A DNA stretch of 39,267 nt from NCBI GenBank assembly GCA_900540985.1, contig UQIC01000019.1:1-39267 (forward strand), written 5' to 3'. Shown here in pieces: positions 1 through 8,888 of this stretch. A model generated the notes under the pieces. The model was not told where the DNA came from. It worked only from the letters and a program-made list of their open reading frames with translations, and did not search any database. The stretch comes from an uncultured Collinsella sp. Lineage in GTDB: Bacteria; Actinomycetota; Coriobacteriia; Coriobacteriales; Coriobacteriaceae. The first letter of the stretch is position 1. Each line of letters begins with the position of its first letter. Position numbers and translations under genes: made by a program.

Positions 1-34
1 GGCATAGACCTTCTGGTCATGCCTTGCCTTTTGA
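1..34 (+). terminator. possible terminator-like hairpin at window edge
   Basis: Bases 1-23 form an imperfect hairpin (GGCATAGACC pairing with GGTCATGCC, one bulge) followed by a pyrimidine-rich tail. It may end a gene lying left of the window, but the left context is missing. Confidence 0.3.
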
Positions 35-74
35 ATGACAAATTGTCGCTCTGGGTGGCGCGCAGCGTCGAGCA

Positions 75-100
75 TTGCGCGGTTTGGTAAAACCGCGCAA
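75..100 (-). terminator. perfect hairpin downstream of the SRP RNA gene
   Basis: TTGCGCGGTTT (75-85) and AAACCGCGCAA (90-100) form a perfect 11-bp stem with a 4-nt loop, about a dozen bases past the 3' end of the SRP RNA. There is no U-run behind it on either strand, so it may be a weak terminator or a barrier protecting the 3' end. Confidence 0.4.
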
Positions 101-111
101 AAAGAAAGCCC

Positions 112-216
112 GTGCGCTCGATGGATTCGGATGCCCGACAGAGGCTCCTTATGGCTGCTTCCTTCCGGACCTGACCAGATTCGGAACATGTCGTCATCCG
201 AACCCATCGAACGCGC
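112..216 (-). ncRNA. ffs: signal recognition particle RNA, small bacterial type (4.5S-like)
   Basis: This is the RNA component of the SRP, which binds Ffh and targets nascent membrane and secreted proteins. On the minus strand bases 153-176 give the nearly invariant apical SRP motif (GGTCAGGTCCGGAAGGAAGC), containing the GGAA tetraloop region that binds the Ffh M domain. Arms at 118-133 and 195-210 pair over 16 positions with one G-U, closing a roughly 93-105 nt hairpin. The exact ends are inferred from pairing. A promoter lies just upstream (231-259) and a hairpin just downstream (75-100). Confidence 0.93.
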
Positions 217-230
217 TAGGCGCTCGGTAT

Positions 231-259
231 ATCTTACCTGCTCCCGCCCGCCACGGCAA
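231..259 (-). promoter_or_regulatory. promoter of the SRP RNA gene
   Basis: On the minus strand a TTGCCG -35 (254-259) and a TAAGAT -10 (231-236) are separated by 17 bp. Transcription would start near 225, just before the SRP RNA hairpin. It sits between the stop codon of the giant adhesin gene and the RNA gene. Confidence 0.6.
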
Positions 260-292
260 GTGGGGCGGACCCATCGGATGGATTCGCCCCAC
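260..292 (-). terminator. hairpin after the giant adhesin gene
   Basis: GTGGGGCG (260-267) and CGCCCCAC (285-292) form an 8-bp GC stem with a further CCAT/ATGG pairing inside, 12 nt downstream of the adhesin stop codon. No U-run follows, so it would be a weak or factor-dependent terminator. It overlaps the end of the SRP promoter region. Confidence 0.4.
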
Positions 293-304
293 TCGTCCAT
301 ATCG

Positions 305-3300
305 CTAGCGGCGCCTGCGGTACAGGACCGCGCCGCCCGCGACGGCCAGCGCGCCGATGCCGGCCATGGCGCCGAGCGCCTCGACCGGCAGGCTGCGGTC
401 GCCGGTGTCGGGCATGTCGCCCTTGGAGCCGTCGCCGCCGGAACCGCTATCGGAACCGCCGCCCGAGCCGCCGCCCGGCGTGCCGGGGTTCTCGGGGGTG
501 CCGGGGGTCCCGGGGTTCTCGGCGTAGCTGTTGGTGAAGACTGGCGGCATGTTGGCGTCGCCCTCGTAGGAGACCTTCGCCGACAGATAGCCCATCTTGG
601 TGCCGTCTGCCGCCTCGTCGCCCACCGTGACGACGATCTTGCGCACCGCCTTGTCGTAGGTCACGTGCGCCTGGCCGTCATCGACCTCGCTCACCGTAAA
701 GGTGTAGGTGCCAGCCTGCTTGAAGGTCAGCGCATCGAACGTGACGCTGCCGTCCGCGGCGTTCCTGGCGGTCGACATGACCTTGCCGTCCCGGCTCTTG
801 AGCTCAAAGCTAAACTGGCCCGCCTTGAGCTCGGCGCCCTTGAACACCTTGGCGGCGCCCAGCTTGAGGGTGACGGGTGCGGCCTCGTAGCCGTTGGTGA
901 AGGTCACCGAGGTGTCGTTCGCGGCATTGCCCTCGGCATCCATGAGCTCGTGCTTGACGGCGAGCGTGCCGTTACCGGCGTCGACAACCGTCGTGCGTAC
1001 GCGGTACGTCGCCCTGTCGTACGTCACGCCGCCCGCCGTGCCGGCGACCTCGCGCAGCTCATAGCTGTGCGTGCCGGGCGCGGTGTAGGTGACGGGGCTG
1101 AGCACGACCGTGCCGTCGGCGGCGTTCTTGCCCGTCGCCGCAACGCTCTTGCTGCCGTCGGCGGCAATCTCGACCAGCTGGAACTCGAACTCGCCCTCGG
1201 CCAGGTCACGGCCCTTAAGCTTCTTGCTCACCTTGATCTGGTCGGTGACGGAGCTCGGCGTCGGGTTCACGACGTAGGTGTTGGTGAACTCGAACGCGCC
1301 CTTGCCCTCGGGCGTGCCCTCTGCGGGCAGGACCTCCGCGGCGAGCGTGCCCGCGTTGGTGTCCTCGACCACCTTGACCGTGAAGGTCCTGATCGCCGTC
1401 GCGTCATTGACCACGCCGTCGACCGAGCCGGACTCGCTCACCCGATAGGCGAACGTCTTGGTGCGCAGGCCGTCGCCGTCGATCTCGACGTCATCGAGAT
1501 CGCTCGGCTGCCTGAACGTGACGCTGCCCAGCTCGACGTTGCCGGCGGCGTCGTTGGTCGCCTCGGTCACTGTCTTGTCGGAGGCGTTGACCGGCGCGGG
1601 CGCGCCGTCCAGCGGCTCAATCTTAAAGGTGTACTTGCCCGCGATGTCGGCCTGCGCCAGGCCGAGACCGGCCTGGCTGAGCGCCAGCGTCTTGGTGCCT
1701 GCGAGGTCGACCGTAGCCTCGCCGGCACCATAGGCATTCACGAACGACAGCGTGCCGCCGGAGCCCTCGGGGTAGACCACGCTAACGTCCAGCCCGCCCT
1801 TGCCGTCATCTGCCACCTTGACCGTGATGTCGAAGCTCGAGGCGGTCGCCGTCACGCCCGCGGGCAGCCGGTCCGTGCCGTCCTCGGAAACGGTATAGGA
1901 AATGACCCAGGAGCCGTCGGCGGCCCTGGCGGCGGTACCGTCCGCCACCATCCGCTCGAGAGCGTCGGTGGTGTAGGAGATGGGCGAGAACGCAAGTCCC
2001 GCGGCCTCGCCGTCGCCGGAGGCCCGGTTGGTCGCGGTCGCGACCACGTCGCCCCGGGCATCGCGGACGGAGAACGAGAACTCGCCCGCCGCCGCGGCGC
2101 GGCCCGTCAGCGTCTTGGTGGCATTGATGACCGCGCCGCCCTCGCCGCCGAGCGCTCCGGTGGCCTCGTAGGAGTTCTCGAACGCGACCGTCACGGGCGC
2201 AGGCGTCGCCATGGCGTCATCCGCTGTGGAGACCTCGCTGCGGGCGACCTCGACACCGTCCTTGGCAACTGTGGTCGTGACCGTGAGCTTGCCCGTCGCG
2301 GCATCGTAGGCAGGCGCGATGGTCACCGTGCGCGGCGCGGTGTCGTTGGTGTAGCCCTCGCCACCGAGCTTGGTCTCGGTGACGGTGAAGCTGTAGGTCT
2401 TGCCCGCGTCGGCGTCGGTGAACTTCACGTCGCTGCCCGCGGCACCGCCGACGAGGTCGATCAGGTCGGCCTCTCCGTCATCGGCAGCGGCCACGGCGTA
2501 GGCATCCTTGTCGGTCTTGAGGCCGAGCTTGGCGGCCGTCTCGGCATCCGCGGTCACGGTGAAGGCGAACTGCCCCGCCTCCATGGCGCGGCCGGAGAGC
2601 GTCTTGGACAGGCGCACGCCCGCGCGGGCCGAGTAGTCGAGCTCGGTCGTGTAGGTGTTGACGAAGTCGCCGCCGCTCGCCTGCGCGATCGCGGGCGTCG
2701 TGGCCGTGAGGTTGCCGGAGCCGTCGTCGGTCACGGTCACCGTCATCGTGGCGACGTGGCCGTCGTAGTCCACGCCGGCGATGGCCGAGCCGTCATCGGG
2801 CCTGACCTCGCGCACCGTGTAGGTGAAGGTCTTGGCGCGCACGCGCTTGCCACCAACCTCGGCGAACCCGGCATCCTTGATGTCGTTAAGCGTGTAGCGG
2901 ATGGGGCCGAAGTCGAAGGCGACCCTATCGCCCGCCTTGGTGCCGGCGGCCGTCACGCTGACGGTCTTGGAGCCGTCGGCGGAGCCCTCGGGCATGGGAG
3001 CGCCGTCCTCGCCCGTGAGCGCGAACTGGAAGCTATCGCCCTCCGCCCAGTCGCGGCCCTCGAGCGTCTTGGTGAAGAGTCCCGCGGTGGAGACGTCTCT
3101 GCCCTCGGTGGCCGTTCCGTACGTGTTGGTGAACGCGACGGTCGCGCCGTCCTCGGTCACGGCGCCTTCGGCCTTGGAGCCGTCAGCCCCGTTGACCGTG
3201 GTCGTGTAGCCCTCGGCGGCGTCCTCGGCCACGGTGTAGCGCGCGCCCACGGGCAGGCCGGCGATAGTCTTCTCCTCGCCGTCCTTAAGCGTGAAGGTCG

Positions 3301-6300
3301 CCTTGCCGCCCGCGAACGTCACGGCGTGCTCGCCCTTGCCGAAGGTGCCGGAGACGGACTCGCCGTCCCCGTCGGTCAGCGTGACCGCAAAGCCGAACTC
3401 GCGCTGGCTGTCGCCGCCGACGACCGTCTTCTTGACGGTGAGGCTGCCCTCGCGGGACACGTTATTATGGGTCGTCGTGGTCTGGGACTCGTTCTCTCCA
3501 ACCTTGACCGTGGCGGTGTTGGAGATGTCATCGACTACGGCAGCTTCGGCGGAGACCTTCACGTCAAAGCTGAGCGTGCCCGTGGCGCCCGCAGCCTGCT
3601 CGCCGAGCGACCAGGTAAGGGTGCGCGTCGCGGCGTCGTAGGTGGCGTTTTCGGCGGCAGTGCCCTCGACGTAGTCAACGCCCTTGGGCAGGACATCGGT
3701 CACCGTCACGTCGGCTGCCCGCGCGGCGCCATTGTCGTCGACGCTGTTATTGGCCCAGCCGATGGTATAGGTGAGGGTATCGCCCACGCCCACCGGCTTA
3801 CCATCCACATCGACCTTGGCACCCGAGGCGTCCGCCTTGGTGACGGTCTTGGTGTTGTCGTGCGGCGTGAAGGTGTTGGTGAAAGTCTTCTTGCCCCGCT
3901 CGTTGGAGATCTCGGCCTTAAGGCCGGCACCGGTCTGAGCCACCGTGATGTCGAAGGTGTAGGCGTGCGCATCGTCCTCAATCAGGACATCGCCGCTTGC
4001 CCTCTCGGTCACGGTCGCGTGGTAGGCACCCGGATTGGTGAAGCTGAGCTCGCCAAAGGAAACCTTGCCGTCCTTGTCATTCTTCGCCTCGATTGGGTAG
4101 CCCTCGAGCACATTGCCCGCGCCGTCGGCGAGGGAGAGCTCAAAGGCGAACTCCCCCTCCTGGAGGCCGGGCTTGCGGCCGCCCGCGAGCACCTTGGTGA
4201 GCTCGGGGACGGACGCCGTGACGGGGGCGGGGTCGAAGGTGTTGGAGAAAGCGGCGGAGGCGACCTGGTCGGCCGAGATGGAACCATCGGCCTTGGATCC
4301 CTCGACTCCGTTCACCGCAGCTTTGTAGCCAGCGGCGGCACGTTCGGTCACCGTGTAGACAGTTCCCGCGGGCAGCCCCATGATCCTCGCCGTCTGGCCA
4401 TCTTTGAGCTTGAGAGTTGCCTTGCCGTCCTTGAACGTCGCGTCACCGTAGGTGCCGGATACGTCGCGGCCCGTGGCATCGGTGGCCTCAACCACAAACT
4501 TAAATATCTTGTCCGCGTCGACCGCCAGGCCCTCGCGCGCCACGACGGTCTTTGAGACGTCGAGCTCGCCCGTCTTCACAGTGTTGGTCACGGTGAAGCC
4601 GCGCCCGGCGTCGCCGGTGACCTCAGGGCTGTATCCCTCGACGGCGTCCTCGGCCACGGTGTAGGCGACCTCGGAGCCGGACTTCGAGTACTTGGCCAGG
4701 CCCTTGAAGGAGCCCCTCCAGTTATTGGACTCGTTGAGCTCGATCGACTTGCCGGTGTCCTTTCCGTCGGCGAGCAGGCGCACGGTGGCCTTGGCGGCCG
4801 CCGGGCCGACCCACTTCTTCTCGACGGGCACCGAGATTACGCTGTATTTATTGATGAACTCAAGCGTGTTGTCGGCGGGAATCAGCCCGTTCGCGAGCTC
4901 AACAATCTCGCCCGTGATGGTGTTGCCGGTTCCCGATTGCTCCTTACCGCCGGCTCTGCGGCTGACGAGGCTAAAACCGGCCGGAAGCGCCGACTCGTCG
5001 GCAGAGCCGGTCACGGTGTTGACGATGCTCGACAGCACATTGCCACTGGACTCCTCGCCCTTAGTGGTGAGCTCGCTCACGCTATAGCTGTCGCCCTGTT
5101 TAAGGTCGTATACGCGAATGGTCTCGCCGGCCTTGATGGAATGGGTGCCGCCGTTCTTGAGCGTAAAGGAGTTGCCCATGGGCTTGCCATTCGCATCGAA
5201 TACGCGTGCCTCATAGCCCTCCTTGGAATCCGGCAGGGCGAACTTAAACGTAAACGTCAGATCGTTGCCGTTCGCATCCTTGGTGGGCGCGGTAAGGCCA
5301 CTGTCCGCCGTCACGGTCTTAGTCACTTGCAGGCGTGCCACGCGACGATCGGTATACTGCACGGCCGTTGACGTGGTAAAGAGATGATTGAGCTGAAGCG
5401 TGCCCAGGTTAGTACCATTGGTGGGCTTACCGTCTTGATAGAGGGCCATGCGGTTGATGCCCGTGTCCGCATAGATAGTAGCCAGTTTGCCGTCGCGCTC
5501 GCCACCTTTCTCGACATAGCGCAGGATGGTCTTGGTGCCCTGCGTCGCCTTGTCATAGCGCATGTGCACGTCCGCCAGAGAAGACTTCACCTGGCCCCAT
5601 GTCAGGTTTCCCTTGGCATCTACGCCAGTTGCACTCTGCAGCATGCCCTTAATGTGCGTAAGCGTATTGTCGATGGAGTCGGGAGAGCCAAACTGCGCCA
5701 GGGAGGCAATCAGCGAACCCGGGCCGCTCATGCTGCGCACACCGTCGTCTTCGCCTTCCTTGCCGGCATCCACGTACACGCCCGAATCGTCCACGATTAC
5801 CTTGGTAATGGTGTTGTTAATCTCATAACCATCCGGACTTTTAGACTCACGCAGGTAGTACGTACCCTTGATAAGGGGTTCGTGGTGTGCCGAATCAAGT
5901 GGGAAGCATGCCATACCCTTAATCTCATACGGATAGGTCGCGTCCTTCGTCTGCACGGTGTCATACGGCTCGGCACCCGATTTAATGGCATACGTGCTGG
6001 GACTATTGCCGATAACGTCCTCGGCCTTGTACAGCTCAAACTTCGCGTCGTTCACGGGCCTGCCCAGGTCGTCAACCTTCTGCACAAATAGACGATTCTG
6101 GACGTTGGTGAGGTGGATCACCGTAGAGAACTGCCTGTTTATCGTTTGATATTTGACCATAGAGGTGTTGCCGATGGTTGCCCCCGCCAGAGACGATGCC
6201 GTGGTGTGATACACCGCCACGGTATATTCCGCCTTTGACTTGTCCGTCATCATGGCGGCGTACTTCTCGATATCTCCGGGCAGCGACCCAACCGTCACCT

Positions 6301-8233
6301 CATAGTCGTCATTGGTGTTGACGCCAAAGACGCTCGTATCTGCCGATTGGGCAGCCTCGACCGCGCCCTCAATGCCGTGTTTGGAGCACAGCTTATAGCC
6401 ATTGAGCGGGTTGCCCGTGACCGCCGTCCACGCATTTTCGTCCGTGTCACTCTTGTTTTCATCGGTGCGCTTGAGCACAACGGCGAAGGTCGTACCCGAA
6501 CTAATAACGTGGCCTTTATTGTCTTGCGTATCTTTATGTAGGGAAATGGTCTCCTTAGCGGCCAGATAGCCGCCGTTCAGCCACATGCGGCTACCCTTCC
6601 ATTGTTCGCCGTCGGCTGTTTCAACCGTTGTCTGCGGCGCAACTACCACGCCACCCGAGCCGGTTGCCGCGGCTGGCTTGTACTGCAAATGCAACTCGCC
6701 TGGAGTTGCGGTGGTTGATGAAGTCAGGCTCGAGCGATATCCCGCGGGCAGTTCTTCTTCTTTGAGTACAAAGTAGTCGCATTGATTTTTGTTGTGCTCT
6801 TCGTCAAACGAGAGGACGGAGTCGCTCGGCTCGGAGTCATTCGGCTTTAACTTTCGAAGTATCAGCTGACCCCCGTTTTTCGTCGTGCCCCGAGCGACGA
6901 GCTCACCCGTATTCCAGTTGTAACCTGGTCCACCGGACCGGTACAGCCCGAAGGTTGCGTCATTGACTGCCTCGCCGTTTTGGTCGACCTTCGCGACCTC
7001 GGACGACGGCAGGGTGGTGAGGTTGAACTTAAGTTTCATGTTCGATGCGCCCGCGCCACGCTCCAGATAAAAGAAGCTCAACGTGTGTTTGGTGCTGCCG
7101 AGGAAGGTGTCACCGAAGAAGTTGGTAGTATCTGCGCCGGCGGCTTCGAACTTTGCCTTGATGTTGGTTTTTTCGATTTCTTTCTTGGTTCCATTCGCAC
7201 CGTCGACATGACCGACTTTTACTTCACCGGTGGCGAAGTCGATCTCGAGCGTCGCCTTCTCGTGGATGCCGCCCAGATCGCCCACGAGCACGCCGTCGAT
7301 GTAAACCCACACGTCATCGTCGCCCGAGAACTCAAAGACCATGTCTTTGTTATCGGTGGTCTTGCCGCCCGCAGGCTGGACGAACTCCGTGGTCATGGAC
7401 ATACCAAAGTGGTGGTTGAGGGTTGAGTTGTCCCCGTCAATGACGCTATTAGGAGAGAGGCCGTTGCCGTTATCGGTAAAAACTTTCTTAGCCGAGTCAA
7501 AGGGGAAGAACTGACCCAGATTGGTTTCGCTACTCGCATCGCCCTTATATACGCCCGCCTTATCGTAGACGTTAAAGGAGTTGGTCGTGGGGTTATAGAC
7601 GGCATAGTTGCCGTCAGAGCCGTCAGAGCCGTACGAGTCGTAAACGTAATAGCCTTTCTTGAGCTGGAAAAGGCCTTGCACGTTGTTGTAAACGGCCTTG
7701 CCGTCCTGTTTGTCATTTTCATTTGCCTGGCTGGCGCTGTTAAAGAGATAATCGAGCGACTCGTCTTCGTACGTACCGTGCGTGTTATAGGAGGCGTAGG
7801 TGCCATCAATCTCCGGATAACCATTTACCAGTGTGTTCTTCACAAATGAAAGACGTCCAAAACCCTTGGTATCGCTTCTGCCCGTCCATCTATTAATGCC
7901 CGTGCCGGCACCACCATTGAACTTGAGCTGGTGATCTTTGTTGATGCCAGTGTTGTTATTGCCATTCTTGTCGTTTATGTTGACGGACTTATCGTTGCCG
8001 CCGTTCACGACCCAATAGTCGAACAAATTGACCGTAGTGCCGGTGGGATTCACCGTCTTCACGATGTGGTTGCTAAAGGGAACTGTCTGGTCGGCCGACG
8101 CACTCGTCGCACCAAACAAGAGTGCACACGCCGCCAGCGGGACGGCCAAAACCCTCAGGACACGCTTGGTGGTATTGGTTTTCTTGCCAAAAGGCTTTAG
8201 CATTTCTCGAGCTCTCGCACACACGCGATTCAT
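305..8233 (-). CDS. giant modular LPxTG-like surface adhesin with fibro-slime and pilin-linker domains
   Basis: A 2642-residue wall-anchored surface protein, probably an adhesin. The start chosen is the ATG at 8233, preceded by GGGGAGG at 6-nt spacing; the frame stays open further upstream without a good SD, and an ATG at 8203 is the alternative. A signal peptide ends near ATSASA-DQ. Roughly residues 190-405 resemble a fibro-slime domain (GDDDVWVYIDG near 305). Prealbumin-like SpaA/Cna-B units follow (about 410-600, 714-824, 1131-1220), then two DUF5979-like units, a DUF11-like unit (about 1455-1590), and about six Spy0128-type isopeptide pilin-linker repeats (near 1716, 1871, 2034, 2178, 2338, 2458). 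A Pro/Gly/Ser linker leads to MPDTG (2607-2611), a hydrophobic helix and RRRR. MPDTG departs from canonical LPxTG. No sortase gene is in the window. Domain edges are estimated by eye. Confidence 0.93.
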   Translation of the reverse strand: MNRVCARAREMLKPFGKKTNTTKRVLRVLAVPLAACALLFGATSASADQTVPFSNHIVKTVNPTGTTVNLFDYWVVNGGNDKSVNINDKNGNNNTGINKDHQLKFNGGAGTGINRWTGRSDTKGFGRLSFVKNTLVNGYPEIDGTYASYNTHGTYEDESLDYLFNSASQANENDKQDGKAVYNNVQGLFQLKKGYYVYDSYGSDGSDGNYAVYNPTTNSFNVYDKAGVYKGDASSETNLGQFFPFDSAKKVFTDNGNGLSPNSVIDGDNSTLNHHFGMSMTTEFVQPAGGKTTDNKDMVFEFSGDDDVWVYIDGVLVGDLGGIHEKATLEIDFATGEVKVGHVDGANGTKKEIEKTNIKAKFEAAGADTTNFFGDTFLGSTKHTLSFFYLERGAGASNMKLKFNLTTLPSSEVAKVDQNGEAVNDATFGLYRSGGPGYNWNTGELVARGTTKNGGQLILRKLKPNDSEPSDSVLSFDEEHNKNQCDYFVLKEEELPAGYRSSLTSSTTATPGELHLQYKPAAATGSGGVVVAPQTTVETADGEQWKGSRMWLNGGYLAAKETISLHKDTQDNKGHVISSGTTFAVVLKRTDENKSDTDENAWTAVTGNPLNGYKLCSKHGIEGAVEAAQSADTSVFGVNTNDDYEVTVGSLPGDIEKYAAMMTDKSKAEYTVAVYHTTASSLAGATIGNTSMVKYQTINRQFSTVIHLTNVQNRLFVQKVDDLGRPVNDAKFELYKAEDVIGNSPSTYAIKSGAEPYDTVQTKDATYPYEIKGMACFPLDSAHHEPLIKGTYYLRESKSPDGYEINNTITKVIVDDSGVYVDAGKEGEDDGVRSMSGPGSLIASLAQFGSPDSIDNTLTHIKGMLQSATGVDAKGNLTWGQVKSSLADVHMRYDKATQGTKTILRYVEKGGERDGKLATIYADTGINRMALYQDGKPTNGTNLGTLQLNHLFTTSTAVQYTDRRVARLQVTKTVTADSGLTAPTKDANGNDLTFTFKFALPDSKEGYEARVFDANGKPMGNSFTLKNGGTHSIKAGETIRVYDLKQGDSYSVSELTTKGEESSGNVLSSIVNTVTGSADESALPAGFSLVSRRAGGKEQSGTGNTITGEIVELANGLIPADNTLEFINKYSVISVPVEKKWVGPAAAKATVRLLADGKDTGKSIELNESNNWRGSFKGLAKYSKSGSEVAYTVAEDAVEGYSPEVTGDAGRGFTVTNTVKTGELDVSKTVVAREGLAVDADKIFKFVVEATDATGRDVSGTYGDATFKDGKATLKLKDGQTARIMGLPAGTVYTVTERAAAGYKAAVNGVEGSKADGSISADQVASAAFSNTFDPAPVTASVPELTKVLAGGRKPGLQEGEFAFELSLADGAGNVLEGYPIEAKNDKDGKVSFGELSFTNPGAYHATVTERASGDVLIEDDAHAYTFDITVAQTGAGLKAEISNERGKKTFTNTFTPHDNTKTVTKADASGAKVDVDGKPVGVGDTLTYTIGWANNSVDDNGAARAADVTVTDVLPKGVDYVEGTAAENATYDAATRTLTWSLGEQAAGATGTLSFDVKVSAEAAVVDDISNTATVKVGENESQTTTTHNNVSREGSLTVKKTVVGGDSQREFGFAVTLTDGDGESVSGTFGKGEHAVTFAGGKATFTLKDGEEKTIAGLPVGARYTVAEDAAEGYTTTVNGADGSKAEGAVTEDGATVAFTNTYGTATEGRDVSTAGLFTKTLEGRDWAEGDSFQFALTGEDGAPMPEGSADGSKTVSVTAAGTKAGDRVAFDFGPIRYTLNDIKDAGFAEVGGKRVRAKTFTYTVREVRPDDGSAIAGVDYDGHVATMTVTVTDDGSGNLTATTPAIAQASGGDFVNTYTTELDYSARAGVRLSKTLSGRAMEAGQFAFTVTADAETAAKLGLKTDKDAYAVAAADDGEADLIDLVGGAAGSDVKFTDADAGKTYSFTVTETKLGGEGYTNDTAPRTVTIAPAYDAATGKLTVTTTVAKDGVEVARSEVSTADDAMATPAPVTVAFENSYEATGALGGEGGAVINATKTLTGRAAAAGEFSFSVRDARGDVVATATNRASGDGEAAGLAFSPISYTTDALERMVADGTAARAADGSWVISYTVSEDGTDRLPAGVTATASSFDITVKVADDGKGGLDVSVVYPEGSGGTLSFVNAYGAGEATVDLAGTKTLALSQAGLGLAQADIAGKYTFKIEPLDGAPAPVNASDKTVTEATNDAAGNVELGSVTFRQPSDLDDVEIDGDGLRTKTFAYRVSESGSVDGVVNDATAIRTFTVKVVEDTNAGTLAAEVLPAEGTPEGKGAFEFTNTYVVNPTPSSVTDQIKVSKKLKGRDLAEGEFEFQLVEIAADGSKSVAATGKNAADGTVVLSPVTYTAPGTHSYELREVAGTAGGVTYDRATYRVRTTVVDAGNGTLAVKHELMDAEGNAANDTSVTFTNGYEAAPVTLKLGAAKVFKGAELKAGQFSFELKSRDGKVMSTARNAADGSVTFDALTFKQAGTYTFTVSEVDDGQAHVTYDKAVRKIVVTVGDEAADGTKMGYLSAKVSYEGDANMPPVFTNSYAENPGTPGTPENPGTPGGGSGGGSDSGSGGDGSKGDMPDTGDRSLPVEALGAMAGIGALAVAGGAVLYRRRR

Positions 8234-8275
8234 GAAGGCCCTCCCCAAATCCATGAGGACGGCAAGCAGCGGCTC

Positions 8276-8281
8276 ATTATA
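8276..8281 (-). promoter_or_regulatory. -10 element of the giant adhesin gene
   Basis: A perfect TATAAT lies on the minus strand 43 bp before the chosen start codon. No good -35 is visible at 16-18 bp. A run of nine C (nine G on the coding strand) at 8316-8324 lies about 12-20 bp upstream of where a -35 would be. Confidence 0.45.
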
Positions 8282-8315
8282 TATGTGTCGTCGTCCCCAT
8301 CGATGCAAATATACG

Positions 8316-8324
8316 CCCCCCCCC
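8316..8324. repeat. 9-bp homopolymer (poly-C / poly-G) upstream of the adhesin promoter
   Basis: Nine consecutive C on the plus strand. Such runs slip during replication. Its place upstream of the adhesin promoter could alter promoter strength by changing spacing; that is inference. Confidence 0.6.
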
Positions 8325-8494
8325 GCGCAGAAACGCAAGGCAGGACATCGCTATATGCTTAAAATTGTAGCAATTTGGGTGACCCGAAATTTCGCCTCGG
8401 GTTGCCACTCAGGCTCAAAATCGAACCACTCGCGCCATCGGCATACCCCAGTAGGACAAATCGACCGGCAATCTTTATCCCCCACATCCCACAA

Positions 8495-8575
8495 AGTAGC
8501 TAGTTTGGGACGGAGCTATTTTGACTACTTGGGCAATCAAATCGACATGTAGCCAAAATAACCCCGTCCCAAAAA
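8495..8575. repeat. inverted pair of GGGACGG hairpin repeats (REPIN-like)
   Basis: Copy A (8495-8529, plus) contains GTAGCTAGTTTGGGACGG followed by AGCTATTTT and a pairing ACTAC. Copy B (8549-8575) is the same family read on the minus strand (GGGACGGGGTTATTTTGGC). A third copy with the same layout is at 21189-21226. Two short palindromic units in opposite orientation resemble a REPIN. Confidence 0.6.
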
Positions 8576-8593
8576 GACTGGTCTGACGCTGCG

Positions 8594-8751
8594 CCACGAA
8601 AAGGGCCTATCTACTACGTTTTGGTCACAGGGGTCGACCATAGCCGACTTTTTCGAAAATCGGCAAGCTTTCTACCTGCGGTTTTGTTTTTGCAAATTCC
8701 GGGATGGTCGAGGGTGGCCGGTTTAACGTAGTAGATGGCCGCATTTCGTGG
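8594..8751. repeat. 158-bp block bounded by 27-bp imperfect inverted repeats
   Basis: The left arm at 8594-8620 and right arm at 8725-8751 match in inverted orientation at about 22 of 27 positions (shared CCACGAAA and ATCTACTACGTT). The interior has no recognisable gene. It could be a MITE-like element or the remnant of one. Confidence 0.45.
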
Positions 8752-8803
8752 CAAACGGTCCGACCCAAGACCCAAGGCAGCCAACCTCGAATGGCCATTC
8801 TCG

Positions 8804-8872
8804 AAGTTGCGGTGGAATACGGACTGAATTGGCCCCTTGAAGGCAAAAACACTCCGTATTTCACCGCAACTT
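8804..8872. repeat. 20-bp inverted repeat (AAGTTGCGGTGGAATACGGA family)
   Basis: Arms at 8804-8823 and 8853-8872 pair with one mismatch around a 29-nt loop, directly downstream of the TadA/glycerate kinase gene on the minus strand, so it may help end that transcript. The first 16 bases recur exactly, inverted, at 30880-30895. Confidence 0.6.
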
Positions 8873-8888
8873 ATCGAGGGGATGGGTT

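Larger units (their letters stand above)
8340..8888. other. non-coding region with several inverted repeats
   Basis: No convincing gene lies in this roughly 550-bp gap. Bases 8340-8490 show nothing recognisable. From 8495 on it holds an inverted pair of GGGAC hairpin repeats (8495-8575), an inverted-repeat-bounded block (8594-8751) and a 20-bp inverted repeat (8804-8872), each listed separately. Confidence 0.6.

Noticed and set aside
35..4555. 1506-codon open frame on the plus strand opposite the giant adhesin
   Set aside because: It is the antisense shadow of a GC-rich repetitive gene; the translation is low-complexity Arg/Gly/Val/Leu with no domain, and there is no SD.
8625..8864. 79-codon minus-strand ORF in the repeat region
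   Set aside because: It spans inverted-repeat sequence, lacks an SD and has no family resemblance; more likely part of the repeats.
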